NCBI GenBank assembly: GCA_964420125.1
Contig: CAYQQQ010000010.1
Coordinates: 1-64,000 of the forward strand
Origin: CAYQQQ01 sp964420125
GTDB lineage: Bacteria; Actinomycetota; Acidimicrobiia; Acidimicrobiales; Microtrichaceae
DNA length: 64,000 nt
Reading direction: 5' to 3'
The notes below the pieces were generated by a model. That model was not told the DNA's origin and did no database searches. It saw nothing but the letters and a program-made list of their open reading frames with translations. The position numbers were made by a program, and so were the translations under genes. Below, piece after piece: positions 14,672-23,969 of the stretch. Position 1 is the stretch's first letter. Each line of letters starts with the position of its first letter.

Positions 14672-16285
14672 ATGGAACCATTCGACTCGAGCGAGGCCGC
14701 GGCGGTCGACGACCTGCTGCACCACGACCTCGCTGCGGCCGACGGTGGTCTCGTCGGCGCCCTCGACGGCGAGGGCTTCTTCACCTCCCTTCCCGATTCG
14801 GTGCCCCGTGGTCCCAACCAGGTGTTCCTCGCCGCCCACGCCATCGAGGCCATCCACCACGACGACGTGAGCCGAACCATCGAGATGTGGGAAGAGGCGC
14901 TGGCCCGCGGGTTCGGCGAACGCGAGCTGCGCATGGCCAACGGCTGCGAGGTGCGCGTGCGCATCTACGACGTGCGGGAGCGCTACGGCGTGCTGGTGTG
15001 CGTCGCAGTGGCCCTCGACGGGAGTCCGCTCGACCCGCGGGTCGGCGCAACCGACGAGTCGGTCCAGCGCCCGCGCATCTGTCGGCTGTCGAAGGATGCC
15101 CGCGCGGCCATCGTCGATGTCGACCCGGCAGTCGAGCCCATGCTGGGGTGGCGGCCCGAGGACCTGATCGGCCGTCGTCACCTGGACTTCGTGCACCCCG
15201 ACGACGGCCCGACGGTGGTCGACACCTGGATCAACCTGCTCGGCCGTCCGGGCGCGCCGCAGCACCTCCGGCTCCGGCAGCTCTGCCGGGACGGCTCCTA
15301 CATGTGGGTGGAGGTCATCAACCACAACAGGCTCCACGATCCCGACCACGGCGACATCGCCTGCGACGTCATCGACATCAGCGAGCAGGTCGCGGCCGAG
15401 CAGGCGCTGCGCGAACGGGAGGAGATGCTGGACAAGCTCACGCAGTCCCTGCCGTCGGGCGTGGCGCAGTTCGATCGCCGGGGTCGACTGCTCTACTCCA
15501 ACAGCCGCCTGTTCGACATCCTGGGGACCGCGCCGGCGAGCACGGTGTCGGAGCTGCTGGTGCGGGTGGAGGCGGGGCGCCACGACGAGCTCCTCGAGAG
15601 CATCCTGGCGGTCTGCGACGGAGGCGAGCGCCACGAGCTCGAGGCCGATGTCGCCGCGGGCGGCAGCCGCCCGCGCGTGTGCCAGTTCGTGGTCAGCCCG
15701 CTCGGCGGGGGCACCGCGGGTGCCGTGCTGTCGGTCACCGACATCACCGACACCGCGGAGCGGCGAGCCGAGCTGGAGCGCCAGGCGACCACGGACCCCC
15801 TCACCCAGTGCCACAACCGCACGGCGATCATGGAAGCCCTCGTGGAGGCGTTGGCCGCGGCCGGCCCCGATCGGGGGGTGGCCGCGCTGTTCGTCGACCT
15901 CGACGGCTTCAAGCTGGTGAACGACGCGCTCGGCCATGCCGCAGGCGACGAGATGCTGCGCATCGTCGCCGATCGGCTCTGCTCTGCGACGCGTGGAGGC
16001 GACGTGGTCGGAAGGTTCGGCGGCGACGAGTTCCTCGTGTTGCACCCCGACGTGCGGACCCACAGCGCGGCCGAGGAGCTGGCCGGTCGGCTCGTCGAGG
16101 CGCTGCGCCAACCGGCGGTGATCAACGACCAGCCGGTGGTGCCCAGCGCCAGCATCGGCGTGGCGTGGTCCGACGGCAGCCACGACGCCGACGAGCTGGT
16201 GCGCCAGGCGGATGCCGCCATGTACGCCGTGAAGGCGGCGAGGCGGCCGGGCAACCCCCACCCGAGCACTCCCGGCAACGTGTAG
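14672..16285 (+). CDS. PAS-PAS-GGDEF diguanylate cyclase
   Basis: A 537-residue signalling protein that should make c-di-GMP from two GTP. The N-terminal 120 residues are sensor-like. A canonical PAS/PAC (AAIVDVDPAVEPMLGWRPED ... ICDVIDISEQ-type end) spans about 125-250, a second PAS spans 255-375, and the GGDEF domain runs from about 385. The active site is intact (RFGGDEF at 450-454). An inhibitory I-site RxxD (RGGD) lies five residues upstream, so product inhibition is expected. No membrane segment is seen. ATG 14672 has GAGGAA 6 bases before it. No EAL or HD-GYP partner is in the window. Confidence 0.92.
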   Translation: MEPFDSSEAAAVDDLLHHDLAAADGGLVGALDGEGFFTSLPDSVPRGPNQVFLAAHAIEAIHHDDVSRTIEMWEEALARGFGERELRMANGCEVRVRIYDVRERYGVLVCVAVALDGSPLDPRVGATDESVQRPRICRLSKDARAAIVDVDPAVEPMLGWRPEDLIGRRHLDFVHPDDGPTVVDTWINLLGRPGAPQHLRLRQLCRDGSYMWVEVINHNRLHDPDHGDIACDVIDISEQVAAEQALREREEMLDKLTQSLPSGVAQFDRRGRLLYSNSRLFDILGTAPASTVSELLVRVEAGRHDELLESILAVCDGGERHELEADVAAGGSRPRVCQFVVSPLGGGTAGAVLSVTDITDTAERRAELERQATTDPLTQCHNRTAIMEALVEALAAAGPDRGVAALFVDLDGFKLVNDALGHAAGDEMLRIVADRLCSATRGGDVVGRFGGDEFLVLHPDVRTHSAAEELAGRLVEALRQPAVINDQPVVPSASIGVAWSDGSHDADELVRQADAAMYAVKAARRPGNPHPSTPGNV

Positions 16286-16457
16286 GCGGGGCTGGGCGAG
16301 GCGCCGGGTGCGCCGCTCCGGAGCGGTCGGTCTGCGGGATGTGATGGGTTCTCGGGGTCGGTCTGCCGCCGCTCGCGCCACTGCCGGTGGTAGAACACGC
16401 GCAACGCGTCCCACCCACCCGCACGTCGCCCATGGGACGCCCGAAAGGGGTCGTCCC

Positions 16458-17210
16458 ATGTCCCGAAAGCTCGTCGCCGAGTTCCTCGGCACCTTCTGGC
16501 TCGTGTTCGGGGGGTGCGGCTCGGCCGTGCTCGCCGCCACCGTCGTCACCGACGCCGACTTCCCCGCCGGCATCGGGTTCCTGGGCGTGTCCTTCGCCTT
16601 CGGTCTGACCGTGCTCACCGGTGCCTACGCCTTCGGCCACATCTCCGGGGGCCACTTCAACCCTGCGGTCACGCTGGGGCTGTTCACCGCCGGGAAGTGC
16701 GAGACCAACGAGGTGGTGCCCTACATCGTGGCCCAGGTGATCGGGGGGATCTGCGGCGCCGGCGTGCTGTACCTGATCGCCAACGGCGTGGACGGCTTCT
16801 CCATCGACAACGAGCTCGCCGGCGCCTTCGCCACCAACGGCTTCGGGGACTTCTCGCCCGGAGGGTACGACCTGCTGGCGGCCTTCGTGATCGAGGTGGT
16901 GCTCACCTTCGGGTTCCTGCTGGTGATCTTCGGCTCCACCCGCAAGGACATCCCCGCAGGGTTCGCCCCCCTCGGCATCGGCCTCGCGCTCACCCTCATC
17001 CACCTCATCTCCATCCCGGTGACGAACACCTCGGTCAACCCCGCACGATCGCTCGGGCCGGCGGTGTTCACAGGGGGCACCCCTCTGGGGCAGGTCTGGC
17101 TGTTCTGGGTGGCACCCATCATCGGCGCCGTGCTCGCCGGAGCGCTGTACCGCGGGTTCCTGGAGCACGCCGAGGTGGAAGGGGAGGCCGAAGCGGCCAC
17201 CCCCGGCTGA
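16458..17210 (+). CDS. aqpZ: aquaporin Z-type MIP channel
   Basis: A 250-residue six-helix water channel. Both NPA half-helices are present: GGHFNPAVT (N68) and TSVNPARS (N194). The Arg after the second NPA, typical of the selectivity filter, is also there. The opening MSRKLVAEFLGTFWLVFGG is characteristic of AqpZ rather than GlpF. ATG 16458 is preceded by a GAAAGGGG ribosome-binding site. The 172-bp gap upstream shows no other gene. Confidence 0.93.
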   Translation: MSRKLVAEFLGTFWLVFGGCGSAVLAATVVTDADFPAGIGFLGVSFAFGLTVLTGAYAFGHISGGHFNPAVTLGLFTAGKCETNEVVPYIVAQVIGGICGAGVLYLIANGVDGFSIDNELAGAFATNGFGDFSPGGYDLLAAFVIEVVLTFGFLLVIFGSTRKDIPAGFAPLGIGLALTLIHLISIPVTNTSVNPARSLGPAVFTGGTPLGQVWLFWVAPIIGAVLAGALYRGFLEHAEVEGEAEAATPG

Positions 17211-17217
17211 CCCGGGC

Positions 17218-17223
17218 TACCGT
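17218..17223 (+). promoter_or_regulatory. -10 hexamer TACCGT
   Basis: TACCGT lies 6 bases before GTG 17230 and supports that start as leaderless, although the gene is only 20 bp from aqpZ. Confidence 0.4.
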
Positions 17224-17229
17224 TCCGCG

Positions 17230-18540
17230 GTGCGCGACCGGCCCCTCGACCGCCACCGCTGGTGGCTGATCCTCGGCGCCGTCGCACTCGTCGGAGCCGC
17301 GCTGCGAGTGCTGTACGTGCTGGCGGTGGCGCGCCACCTCCCCCTCGGAGCAGATGCCACCTGGTACCTGCTGCAGAGCGGCTCGATCTTCGACGGCACC
17401 GGCTACGTCGACCCTGAGCTGCTCTTCGGCACCGGCCGGGCGGTGCCCACCGCCAACTTCCCGCCGCTGTTCCCCGCCCTCCTCGTGGCCGTGCGGACGG
17501 TGGCCGGCGACTCCGAGACCGTCGCGCAGCTGGCGGGCGCGTGCACCGGTGCGCTCACCGTGGTGCTGACCGGGGTGCTGGCCCGCCGGTTCACGCGTCC
17601 CGACACGGCGCTGGTCGCCGCAGGGGTGGTCGCGCTCTGCCCGGCCCTCATCGCCGCAGACGGGTCGCTGATGTCCGAGACGCTGTTCGTGCCGCTCGTG
17701 GTCGGCGCCGTGCTCTTGGCGCATCTGGCCGGGACGGGAGGCGGCATGCTCACCTGGGTGGGTCTGGGGGCGGTGTGCGGCCTTGCGGCACTGACCCGCA
17801 CGGAGGCGCTGCTGCTCGTGCCGTCGCTCGTGCTGCCCGTGCTGTGGTGGGGCCGGCCCCACCTGCGACAGAAGGTGCTGGGAACCGTCGTGGCGCTGGT
17901 GGCGCTCGGCGCCGTGATCTACCCCTGGGCGATGCGCAACGCCCAGCAGGTGGGCAGCTTCACGATCTCCACCGTGTCGCCCGACACCGCCCTGGCCGGA
18001 GCCAACTGCGACGCCACCTTCGGAGGTGACGGCATCGGGTCGTGGGAGTACCGGTGCACCCACCCGGAGCTGCGTCGGGAGCTGGGTGAGGCGGAGTGGG
18101 GCCGACGGCTCCGGGCCGAGACCCTCGAGTTCATCGCCGAGCACCCCGGCCGCCTCCCGGTGGTCGTGGCAGCCCGGGAGCTGCGGGTGTGGGGGCTGTG
18201 GGACCCGGCCGACCAGGTCCCACGCGAGGTGGTCGAGACCCGCAGCGAGTGGTTCCAGTGGGTGGCCTGGGCAACCGGCCTGGTCGTGCTCGTCGGCGGG
18301 GTGGCGGGGCTGGCGCACCTCGGCGCTGCCGGTCGGCGGGACGTGGCGGTGCTCTGGGCGCCGATCGCCATGGTGGCGCTCACCTCCGCCTTCACCCACG
18401 GCAACACACGCTTCGCGGCGGTGGCCCAGCCGGTGCTGGCCGTGGGGGTGGCCGTCACCGTCACCACGCTCGTGCGCCGCCGCCGCGACGGTGCCGGCGG
18501 TGGAGGCCGTGCGCCGGTTGGGGCCAGCTGGAACTCTTGA
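17230..18540 (+). CDS. GT-C fold (family 39-like) membrane glycosyltransferase
   Basis: A 436-residue polytopic protein with about 9-11 hydrophobic helices. The first lumenal loop carries an acidic residue after helix 1 (PLGADATWYLLQSG), as in ArnT/PMT-like GT-C enzymes, which transfer sugars from polyprenyl-phosphate donors. FPPLFPALLV and the LTRTEALLLVPSL loop are typical of the family. A lumenal C-terminal segment with CDATF ... YRCTHPELR may hold a disulfide. Donor and acceptor cannot be predicted. The C-terminus is Arg/Gly-rich. The stop TGA is part of the operator for the next gene. Confidence 0.8.
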   Translation: MRDRPLDRHRWWLILGAVALVGAALRVLYVLAVARHLPLGADATWYLLQSGSIFDGTGYVDPELLFGTGRAVPTANFPPLFPALLVAVRTVAGDSETVAQLAGACTGALTVVLTGVLARRFTRPDTALVAAGVVALCPALIAADGSLMSETLFVPLVVGAVLLAHLAGTGGGMLTWVGLGAVCGLAALTRTEALLLVPSLVLPVLWWGRPHLRQKVLGTVVALVALGAVIYPWAMRNAQQVGSFTISTVSPDTALAGANCDATFGGDGIGSWEYRCTHPELRRELGEAEWGRRLRAETLEFIAEHPGRLPVVVAARELRVWGLWDPADQVPREVVETRSEWFQWVAWATGLVVLVGGVAGLAHLGAAGRRDVAVLWAPIAMVALTSAFTHGNTRFAAVAQPVLAVGVAVTVTTLVRRRRDGAGGGGRAPVGASWNS

Positions 18541-18552
18541 CCGCTCGGTCAA
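18537..18552. promoter_or_regulatory. TetR-like operator TTGACCG-N2-CGGTCAA, copy 1
   Basis: A perfect inverted repeat with 7-base arms and a 2-base spacer. It ends one base before the -10 hexamer TAGAGT (18553-18558), itself 6 bases from the SDR ATG. Bound repressor would block RNA polymerase. The same arms occur at 30324-30341 before an acyl-CoA dehydrogenase. Confidence 0.65.
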
Positions 18553-18564
18553 TAGAGTGGCTCC

Positions 18565-19350
<786 letters not shown>

Positions 19351-19367
19351 GCTGAGCGCAGACCGCA

Positions 19368-19412
19368 CGATCGAGCCCGGGTGTCGCAGCGTTGCGGCCC
19401 CGGGCTCGATCG
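19368..19412 (+). terminator. strong hairpin terminator between convergent genes
   Basis: CGATCGAGCCCGGG (19368-19381) pairs perfectly with CCCGGGCTCGATCG (19399-19412), a 14-bp stem with a 17-base loop. It lies 18 bases after the SDR stop and before the convergent peptidase, so it can serve both strands. Confidence 0.75.
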
Positions 19413-19474
19413 CGCTTCGACGGCCACGAACGAGCCCCCGCCGCACCTGCGGTGCGACGCCACGGCGACCGGCG

Positions 19475-20467
19475 TCAGCCGACCATCACGCAACCGACCC
19501 GTGCGTTGCCCCCGCCGTCGAGAGAGTGCAGCACCATGCAGACCTTCGCGCCCGGTGCCGCCGCCACCCCGGTGGCCTTCATCCCGTGCTGGTCACCCCG
19601 ACCGGGGTGCGCGGCCGCCACATCGGGGCGGGACAGGTCGGCCGTCACGGTGGCGACCGGGTCGCCGTCGACGTACACGCTCGCCTTGACGGGGTCGTCG
19701 TGGTGCCGGTCGACGCCCCATCCGGTGACCTGGAGGGTGCCGTCGCCGACCCGCACCACCGAGTCGAGGCTGCCGAAGGGAGCATCCGCGAGCAGGTCGG
19801 CACCGCTGCGCACGAACAGGGTCGCCGAGGCCAGGATGTTGAAGGCGTTGATGGCGACATCCGACGGGTCGTGCACCTCGAAGTGCAGGTGCGGCCCTGT
19901 GGACTCCGCGTTGCCCGAGTCGCCCACCCAGCCGATGATCTCGCCGGCCTTCACCTTCTGGCCCTTGCGGATGCCGTCGACGAAGGCCTGGTCGTAGCGG
20001 TTGCGACCGTCGTCGGTGCCGGGCGTGTCGTTGTTGAGGTGCATGTACCAGTACTCCCAGCCATCGGCATCGGTGAGCACCAGGTAGTTGCCGGCGTTGC
20101 CGTCGTTGGTGTGGCGCATCCAGGTGATGGTGCCGTCGGCGACCGCCACCGCTGCGGTGCCCTTGGGCGCCATGAGGTCCTGGCCCTGGTGGGTGCGCCC
20201 GCCGCTGCGTGGCGCACCGAAGGTGTCGCGGAAGGCCACCTCGACCGCCAGAGGGAACGCCACGGCGCGCTCGGCGGGTCCGGTGGGGCCCGGTCGGCGT
20301 CCCAGCGGGCGGGCGGTGCAGGCCCCGGCCACCACCAGGGCGGCGAGGACGGTGCCGATCACGAGTGGTGCGAGCGCCGCGCGCGTCGAGCGGGGTGCCA
20401 CGGGGTGGCTCGCGGAGCGGGAGCTGGTGCAGGCGGCGTCGCTGCGGGGTCGTTCGGCGCGGTGCAA
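19475..20467 (-). CDS. exported M23-family (LytM) peptidoglycan endopeptidase
   Basis: A 330-residue protein. Residues about 20-50 form an export signal with a hydrophobic core (LAPLVIGTVLAALVVAGAC); the Cys suggests but does not prove a lipoprotein. The M23 zinc site is HxxxD in HQGQDLMAP and HxH in HLHFEV, with intact metal ligands. A C-terminal domain (GWGVDRHHDDPVKASVYVDG ... ARVGCVMV) resembles the one at the end of the amidase at 60060. TTG 20467 is chosen because GAGGAGGA lies 4 bases upstream on the minus strand; the longer frame to 20551 has no such site. Confidence 0.85.
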   Translation of the reverse strand: MHRAERPRSDAACTSSRSASHPVAPRSTRAALAPLVIGTVLAALVVAGACTARPLGRRPGPTGPAERAVAFPLAVEVAFRDTFGAPRSGGRTHQGQDLMAPKGTAAVAVADGTITWMRHTNDGNAGNYLVLTDADGWEYWYMHLNNDTPGTDDGRNRYDQAFVDGIRKGQKVKAGEIIGWVGDSGNAESTGPHLHFEVHDPSDVAINAFNILASATLFVRSGADLLADAPFGSLDSVVRVGDGTLQVTGWGVDRHHDDPVKASVYVDGDPVATVTADLSRPDVAAAHPGRGDQHGMKATGVAAAPGAKVCMVLHSLDGGGNARVGCVMVG

Positions 20468-20592
20468 TGGTCCTCCTCGGTGCCGTCCCGAACATCGGCG
20501 CGGGTGGGCCCCGTCCTTGAGCGTGGGGCAGGATGGGGTGCCCGACGCCACCGCGCATCCCAGCCGGCGCCGTCTCGACCGAGGAGCCCGCC

Positions 20593-21087
20593 ATGACCGA
20601 CGACAGCACCGAGCCGAGCACCGAGGTCACCTCCGGGCCGTTGCGCGTGTCGGTGTCCAGGGTGATCGACGCGGACCCCCAGCCGATCTTCGACGTGCTG
20701 GCAGATCCGAGCATGCACCACGTCATCGACGGCTCGGGCTCGGTGCGGGGCACCCGCAGCGAGAGCCGCAAGCTCGTCCTCGGCGAGCGGTTCACGACCT
20801 CCATGCGCATCGGCCTGCCCTACCTCATCTCGAACAAGGTCGTGGAGCTCGACGAGCCCCGGCGGATCGCCTGGAGCCACGTCGGGGGGTGGCGCTGGCG
20901 CTACGAGCTCGAGCCGGTCGACGGGGGCACCAGGGTCACCGAGACCTTCGACGGGTCCACCGCTCGCACTCCGCTGGGACGGCTGTACCTGGAGCGGATG
21001 CGCTGGCCGGCGCGCAACCGCCCCAACATGGAGAAGACCCTCGCTCGCCTCGACGCCCTGGTCACCAACAAGAGCCAGGCCGTCTGA
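20593..21087 (+). CDS. SRPBCC/polyketide cyclase-like protein
   Basis: A 164-residue START/SRPBCC fold protein. It has the family's opening strand and pocket helix (VSRVIDADPQPIFDVLADP), a central VVELDEPRRIAWSH strand, and the WRYELEPVDGGTRVTETFD block. The fold binds hydrophobic ligands; the ligand is unknown. It starts at ATG 20593 with GAGGAG upstream. It is probably an operon with the HAD hydrolase 17 bp downstream. Confidence 0.8.
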   Translation: MTDDSTEPSTEVTSGPLRVSVSRVIDADPQPIFDVLADPSMHHVIDGSGSVRGTRSESRKLVLGERFTTSMRIGLPYLISNKVVELDEPRRIAWSHVGGWRWRYELEPVDGGTRVTETFDGSTARTPLGRLYLERMRWPARNRPNMEKTLARLDALVTNKSQAV

Positions 21088-21104
21088 GGCGCGGTAGAGC
21101 CGCG

Positions 21105-21779
21105 ATGAGCTCGAACGATCGGACGCGGGTGGTCGCCGCGTTCGACTTCGACGGCACCGTCTCCCGGCGCGACACCTTGGTGCCGTTCCTGGCGAAGGTG
21201 GCCGGCATGCCGGCTTCGGCGGTGGCCGCCTCGGCTGCCGCCTGGTCGGCCGTGCGCGGCCACCTCGACTGGCGCAACCGCGACGACGTCAAGGCCCACA
21301 TGATCCAGCGCCTGCTGGAGGGACGCTCCGAGCGCGACCTGCAACGCCGGGGCGGTGAGTACGCCACGGCGCTGCTCGACAAGGGCCTGCGGCCGGAGGT
21401 GGTGGTGCAGCTGCAGCGCCACGTGGCGGCCGGCCACGACACCCTGCTCGTCTCGGCGTCGCTCGTGTACTACCTCGACCCGCTGGCGCGGTGGTTCCAC
21501 CTCGCGGGGGTGATCGCCGTCGACCCGGAGGTGCGTGACGGGGTGTTGACCGGCGCCATGCGCCATCCCAACGTGCGGGCCGAGCAGAAGGCGGTCCGTC
21601 TGCGCCAGTGGCTGGGCGCGCCGGCGGAGGGGCCGCTGGAGGGGGTGGAGCTGTGGGCCTACGGCAACACCTCGGGCGACCACGCGCTGCTGGAGCTCGC
21701 CGACCACGCCTTCTGGCTGGGCAAGCCCGACACGCGCCCCGCCGGGGTGGTGCAGTTCCGTCCCGACGTGGCGTTCTGA
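21105..21779 (+). CDS. HAD-IB family hydrolase (SerB-like phosphatase)
   Basis: A 224-residue HAD hydrolase. Motif I is AFDFDGTVSRRDT, motif II is LLVSAS, motif III Lys is in AEQKAVRL, and motif IV is YGNTSGDHALL. Motif IV has Asn where the first Asp is usual, a variation common in HAD-IB proteins. The cap is helical (C1), as in SerB and CicA-like phosphatases. Similar proteins hydrolyse phosphomonoesters, some of lysophosphatidic type. The substrate is not predictable. It follows the SRPBCC gene by 17 bp. Confidence 0.85.
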   Translation: MSSNDRTRVVAAFDFDGTVSRRDTLVPFLAKVAGMPASAVAASAAAWSAVRGHLDWRNRDDVKAHMIQRLLEGRSERDLQRRGGEYATALLDKGLRPEVVVQLQRHVAAGHDTLLVSASLVYYLDPLARWFHLAGVIAVDPEVRDGVLTGAMRHPNVRAEQKAVRLRQWLGAPAEGPLEGVELWAYGNTSGDHALLELADHAFWLGKPDTRPAGVVQFRPDVAF

Positions 21780-21827
21780 GCTGGGCGGTCCTCACGCCCC
21801 TGAGCTGACGCGGCGCCGTTGTCAGCA

Positions 21828-21900
21828 CGACTGCAGTTGGGTCTGCAGCCATCGAGTCCCGCGAGGTGGGGCCACACGACTGGAGATCGAACTGCAGTCG
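21828..21900. repeat. 11-bp inverted repeat with PstI-like core
   Basis: CGACTGCAGTT (21828-21838) and AACTGCAGTCG (21890-21900) are exact reverse complements 51 bases apart, between convergent genes. It could form a long stem-loop terminator or be a remnant of a small inverted-repeat element. No gene lies between. Confidence 0.6.
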
Positions 21901-21961
21901 CCTGGAGGGCGCGCCCTGTTCGTCAGGTGGCTGCGGTGCCGTGCGGTTTGGTGCGGCAGGA

Positions 21962-22861
21962 CTACTCGAGCAGCGCCTCGAGGGCGCCGCGCAGCTCGGG
22001 GTGGCGGAACTCGTACCCGCTCGCCTCCAGCGCCAGGGGGAGCACCCGCTGGCTGGTGAGCAGGAGCGAGTCGGCCAGCTCCCGACCGAACAGCACCCGA
22101 GGGCCGACCATGGGCAGGATCGTGGTGGGCCGGTGCAGCACGGAGCCGAGGGTCCTGGTGAGCTCGGCGTTGGTGACGGGGTTGGGCGCGGTGAGGTTGA
22201 CCGGACCCGACACAGCCGAACCCAGCAGGTGGACGATGGCACCGACCTCGTCGTCGATGGAGATCCAGCTCTGCCACTGGCGACCCGAACCTGCCCGACC
22301 GCCGAGGAACCAGCGGAACGCCGGGAGCTGGCGGGCCAGCGCTCCGCCCCGCGTGGACAGCACGATGCCCGTGCGCAGGTAGGCGACCCGGATCCCGGCG
22401 TCCACCGCAGGGCGAGCCGCCGCCTCCCATGCGACGCACACCCGGGCGGGGAAGTCGTCCCCAGCCTGCCCGGACTCGTCGGTCGCCCGGTCGCCGGTGT
22501 CGCCGTAGTAGCCGACCGCCGAGCCCGACAGCAGCACCGGAGGGGGCTGCTGCAACCCGGCCAGGGCGCCGGCGAGCAGGCTCGTGCCCTGGGTGCGCGA
22601 CTCGAGGATGCGTCGCTTCTGGTCGTCGGTCCAGCGCCGTTCGCCGATGCCCTCGCCCGCCAGGTGCACGACCCCGTCGAGGCCGTCGAACGCAGCGGCG
22701 TCGATGGTGCCTGCCTGGGGATCCCAGGCGATGGTTCCTGCGCCGTCGGCGTGGTCGCTGCCCGGGCGGACCACGGGGATGGGCGTGTGGCCGGCGTCGC
22801 GCAGCGACTGCGAGAGGGCGGTGCCGATGAGCCCGGACGCGCCGGTGATGGCGATCTCCAT
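21962..22861 (-). CDS. TIGR01777 family NAD-dependent epimerase/dehydratase-like protein
   Basis: A 299-residue atypical SDR. The Rossmann motif is ITGASGLIGTAL at the N-terminus. The TIGR01777 hallmarks follow: VVHLAGEGIGERRWTDDQKR, SGSAVGYYGDTGD, LRTGIVLSTRGG, and WISIDDEVGAI. The C-terminal DUF1731-like segment is FGRELADSLLLTSQRVLP. The family includes E. coli YfcH and human SDR39U1, whose function is undefined. The minus-strand -10 TAGGGT reads at 22906-22911. It is followed on the same strand by no close gene. Confidence 0.9.
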   Translation of the reverse strand: MEIAITGASGLIGTALSQSLRDAGHTPIPVVRPGSDHADGAGTIAWDPQAGTIDAAAFDGLDGVVHLAGEGIGERRWTDDQKRRILESRTQGTSLLAGALAGLQQPPPVLLSGSAVGYYGDTGDRATDESGQAGDDFPARVCVAWEAAARPAVDAGIRVAYLRTGIVLSTRGGALARQLPAFRWFLGGRAGSGRQWQSWISIDDEVGAIVHLLGSAVSGPVNLTAPNPVTNAELTRTLGSVLHRPTTILPMVGPRVLFGRELADSLLLTSQRVLPLALEASGYEFRHPELRGALEALLE

Positions 22862-22930
22862 GCTCGTTGCCTTCGCTCCGGGGGTCGGGACCGGATGCGG
22901 CTGCCACCCTACGCCCGATGGGGCGCCGGA

Positions 22931-23695
22931 TCAGCGATCGGCGATCCGCCGCCAGAGCGCGCGCGGCAGGTTGCGGAACACCAGGAACGCGTAGGCGAGG
23001 ATCCCCGGCACCCAGATGGTCTCCGCACCGTCGGTGAGCCCGGTCACGATGGCCTCGGCCACCTTGTCCGGGGTGGTGGCGAAGGGCGCCTCCTCCATCC
23101 CCGCGGTCATCTTGGTGCGCACGAACCCGGGCCGCACCACCATCACCTTCACCCCGGTGCCCACCAGCGAATCCCCGAGGCCCTGGGCGAAGGCGTCGAG
23201 GCCGGCCTTGGTCGCTCCGTAGACGTAGTTGTCCTTGCGGGCGCGCACACCGGCGACCGAGGACATGACCACGATGGCGCCGTGGCCCTGCTCCTTCAGG
23301 CGCCGTGCCGCCACGAGGCAGCTCGACACCAGCCCGGCGAGGTTGATGTCCACGGCGCGGGCGGCGAAGACGGGATCGGCGTCGAAGGCCTCCTGGCTGC
23401 CGAGGATGCCCGCCGGCACGTAGACGAGGTCGATGTCGCCGAAGCGCTCGAACACCTCGCCGATGACCTTCTCGTGGGTGTCCGGCTCGGTGGACTCCCA
23501 GTGGACGGTCTCCACGGTGGTCACCCCGGCCGATCGTGCGGCATCGACCACCACCTCCATCTCGTCCTCCGGGCGTCCGGCGAGCACCACGGTGCGGCAC
23601 CGCCCCTGGGCCAGCCGGGTGACCAGGGCGCGGCCGATGTCGGACCCGCCTCCCAGCACCAGCACCGATTGGACCTCGCCGAGTGCGTCCTGCAC
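22931..23695 (-). CDS. dprE2: DprE2-like decaprenylphosphoryl-2-keto-ribose reductase (SDR)
   Basis: A 254-residue SDR matching mycobacterial DprE2, which reduces the 2-keto intermediate to decaprenyl-phospho-arabinose, the arabinan donor. Motifs are VLGGGSDIGRAL, SSVAG with active Ser, and Y-x-x-x-K in YGATKAGLDAF. RPGFVRTKMTAGMEEAPFA and the hydrophobic C-terminus FRNLPRALWRRI also match DprE2. No DprE1 oxidase is nearby, so the substrate remains an inference. GTG 23695 has GGGAGG upstream and a -10 TATCCT (reverse of 23725-23730). Confidence 0.75.
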   Translation of the reverse strand: MQDALGEVQSVLVLGGGSDIGRALVTRLAQGRCRTVVLAGRPEDEMEVVVDAARSAGVTTVETVHWESTEPDTHEKVIGEVFERFGDIDLVYVPAGILGSQEAFDADPVFAARAVDINLAGLVSSCLVAARRLKEQGHGAIVVMSSVAGVRARKDNYVYGATKAGLDAFAQGLGDSLVGTGVKVMVVRPGFVRTKMTAGMEEAPFATTPDKVAEAIVTGLTDGAETIWVPGILAYAFLVFRNLPRALWRRIADR

Positions 23696-23807
23696 GTCGC
23701 CTCCCGCTCGTCTCGGACCGCCGAAGGATAGGTCAACGGATGCAGGCGCCGGAAGGTGGAGCACGCCGCGGTGGGCCACAGGGGGGCGATCACCTACCCT
23801 CGGCCAG

Positions 23808-23897
23808 GTGAGCACCCGCATGTTGATCATCCTCGCCCTGGTGTGCGGGCTCGCGCTGCTGGTGGCCTTCGCCATCCAGGCGGTCCAGATCCTGTGA
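23808..23897 (+). CDS. single-helix membrane micro-protein, 29 aa
   Basis: GTG 23808 to TGA 23897 encodes 29 residues, almost entirely one transmembrane helix (MLIILALVCGLALLVAFAIQ). A -10 hexamer TACCCT (23795-23800) lies 7 bases upstream, the leaderless signature used by its neighbours, which argues that it is translated. Function unknown. Confidence 0.55.
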   Translation: MSTRMLIILALVCGLALLVAFAIQAVQIL

Positions 23898-23969
23898 GTC
23901 CCTGGTGACGGGGCCCACGGGTGGGTGCGGTGGACCGACCGGCGCGGCTGCGCTGGGTAGGCTCGCCAC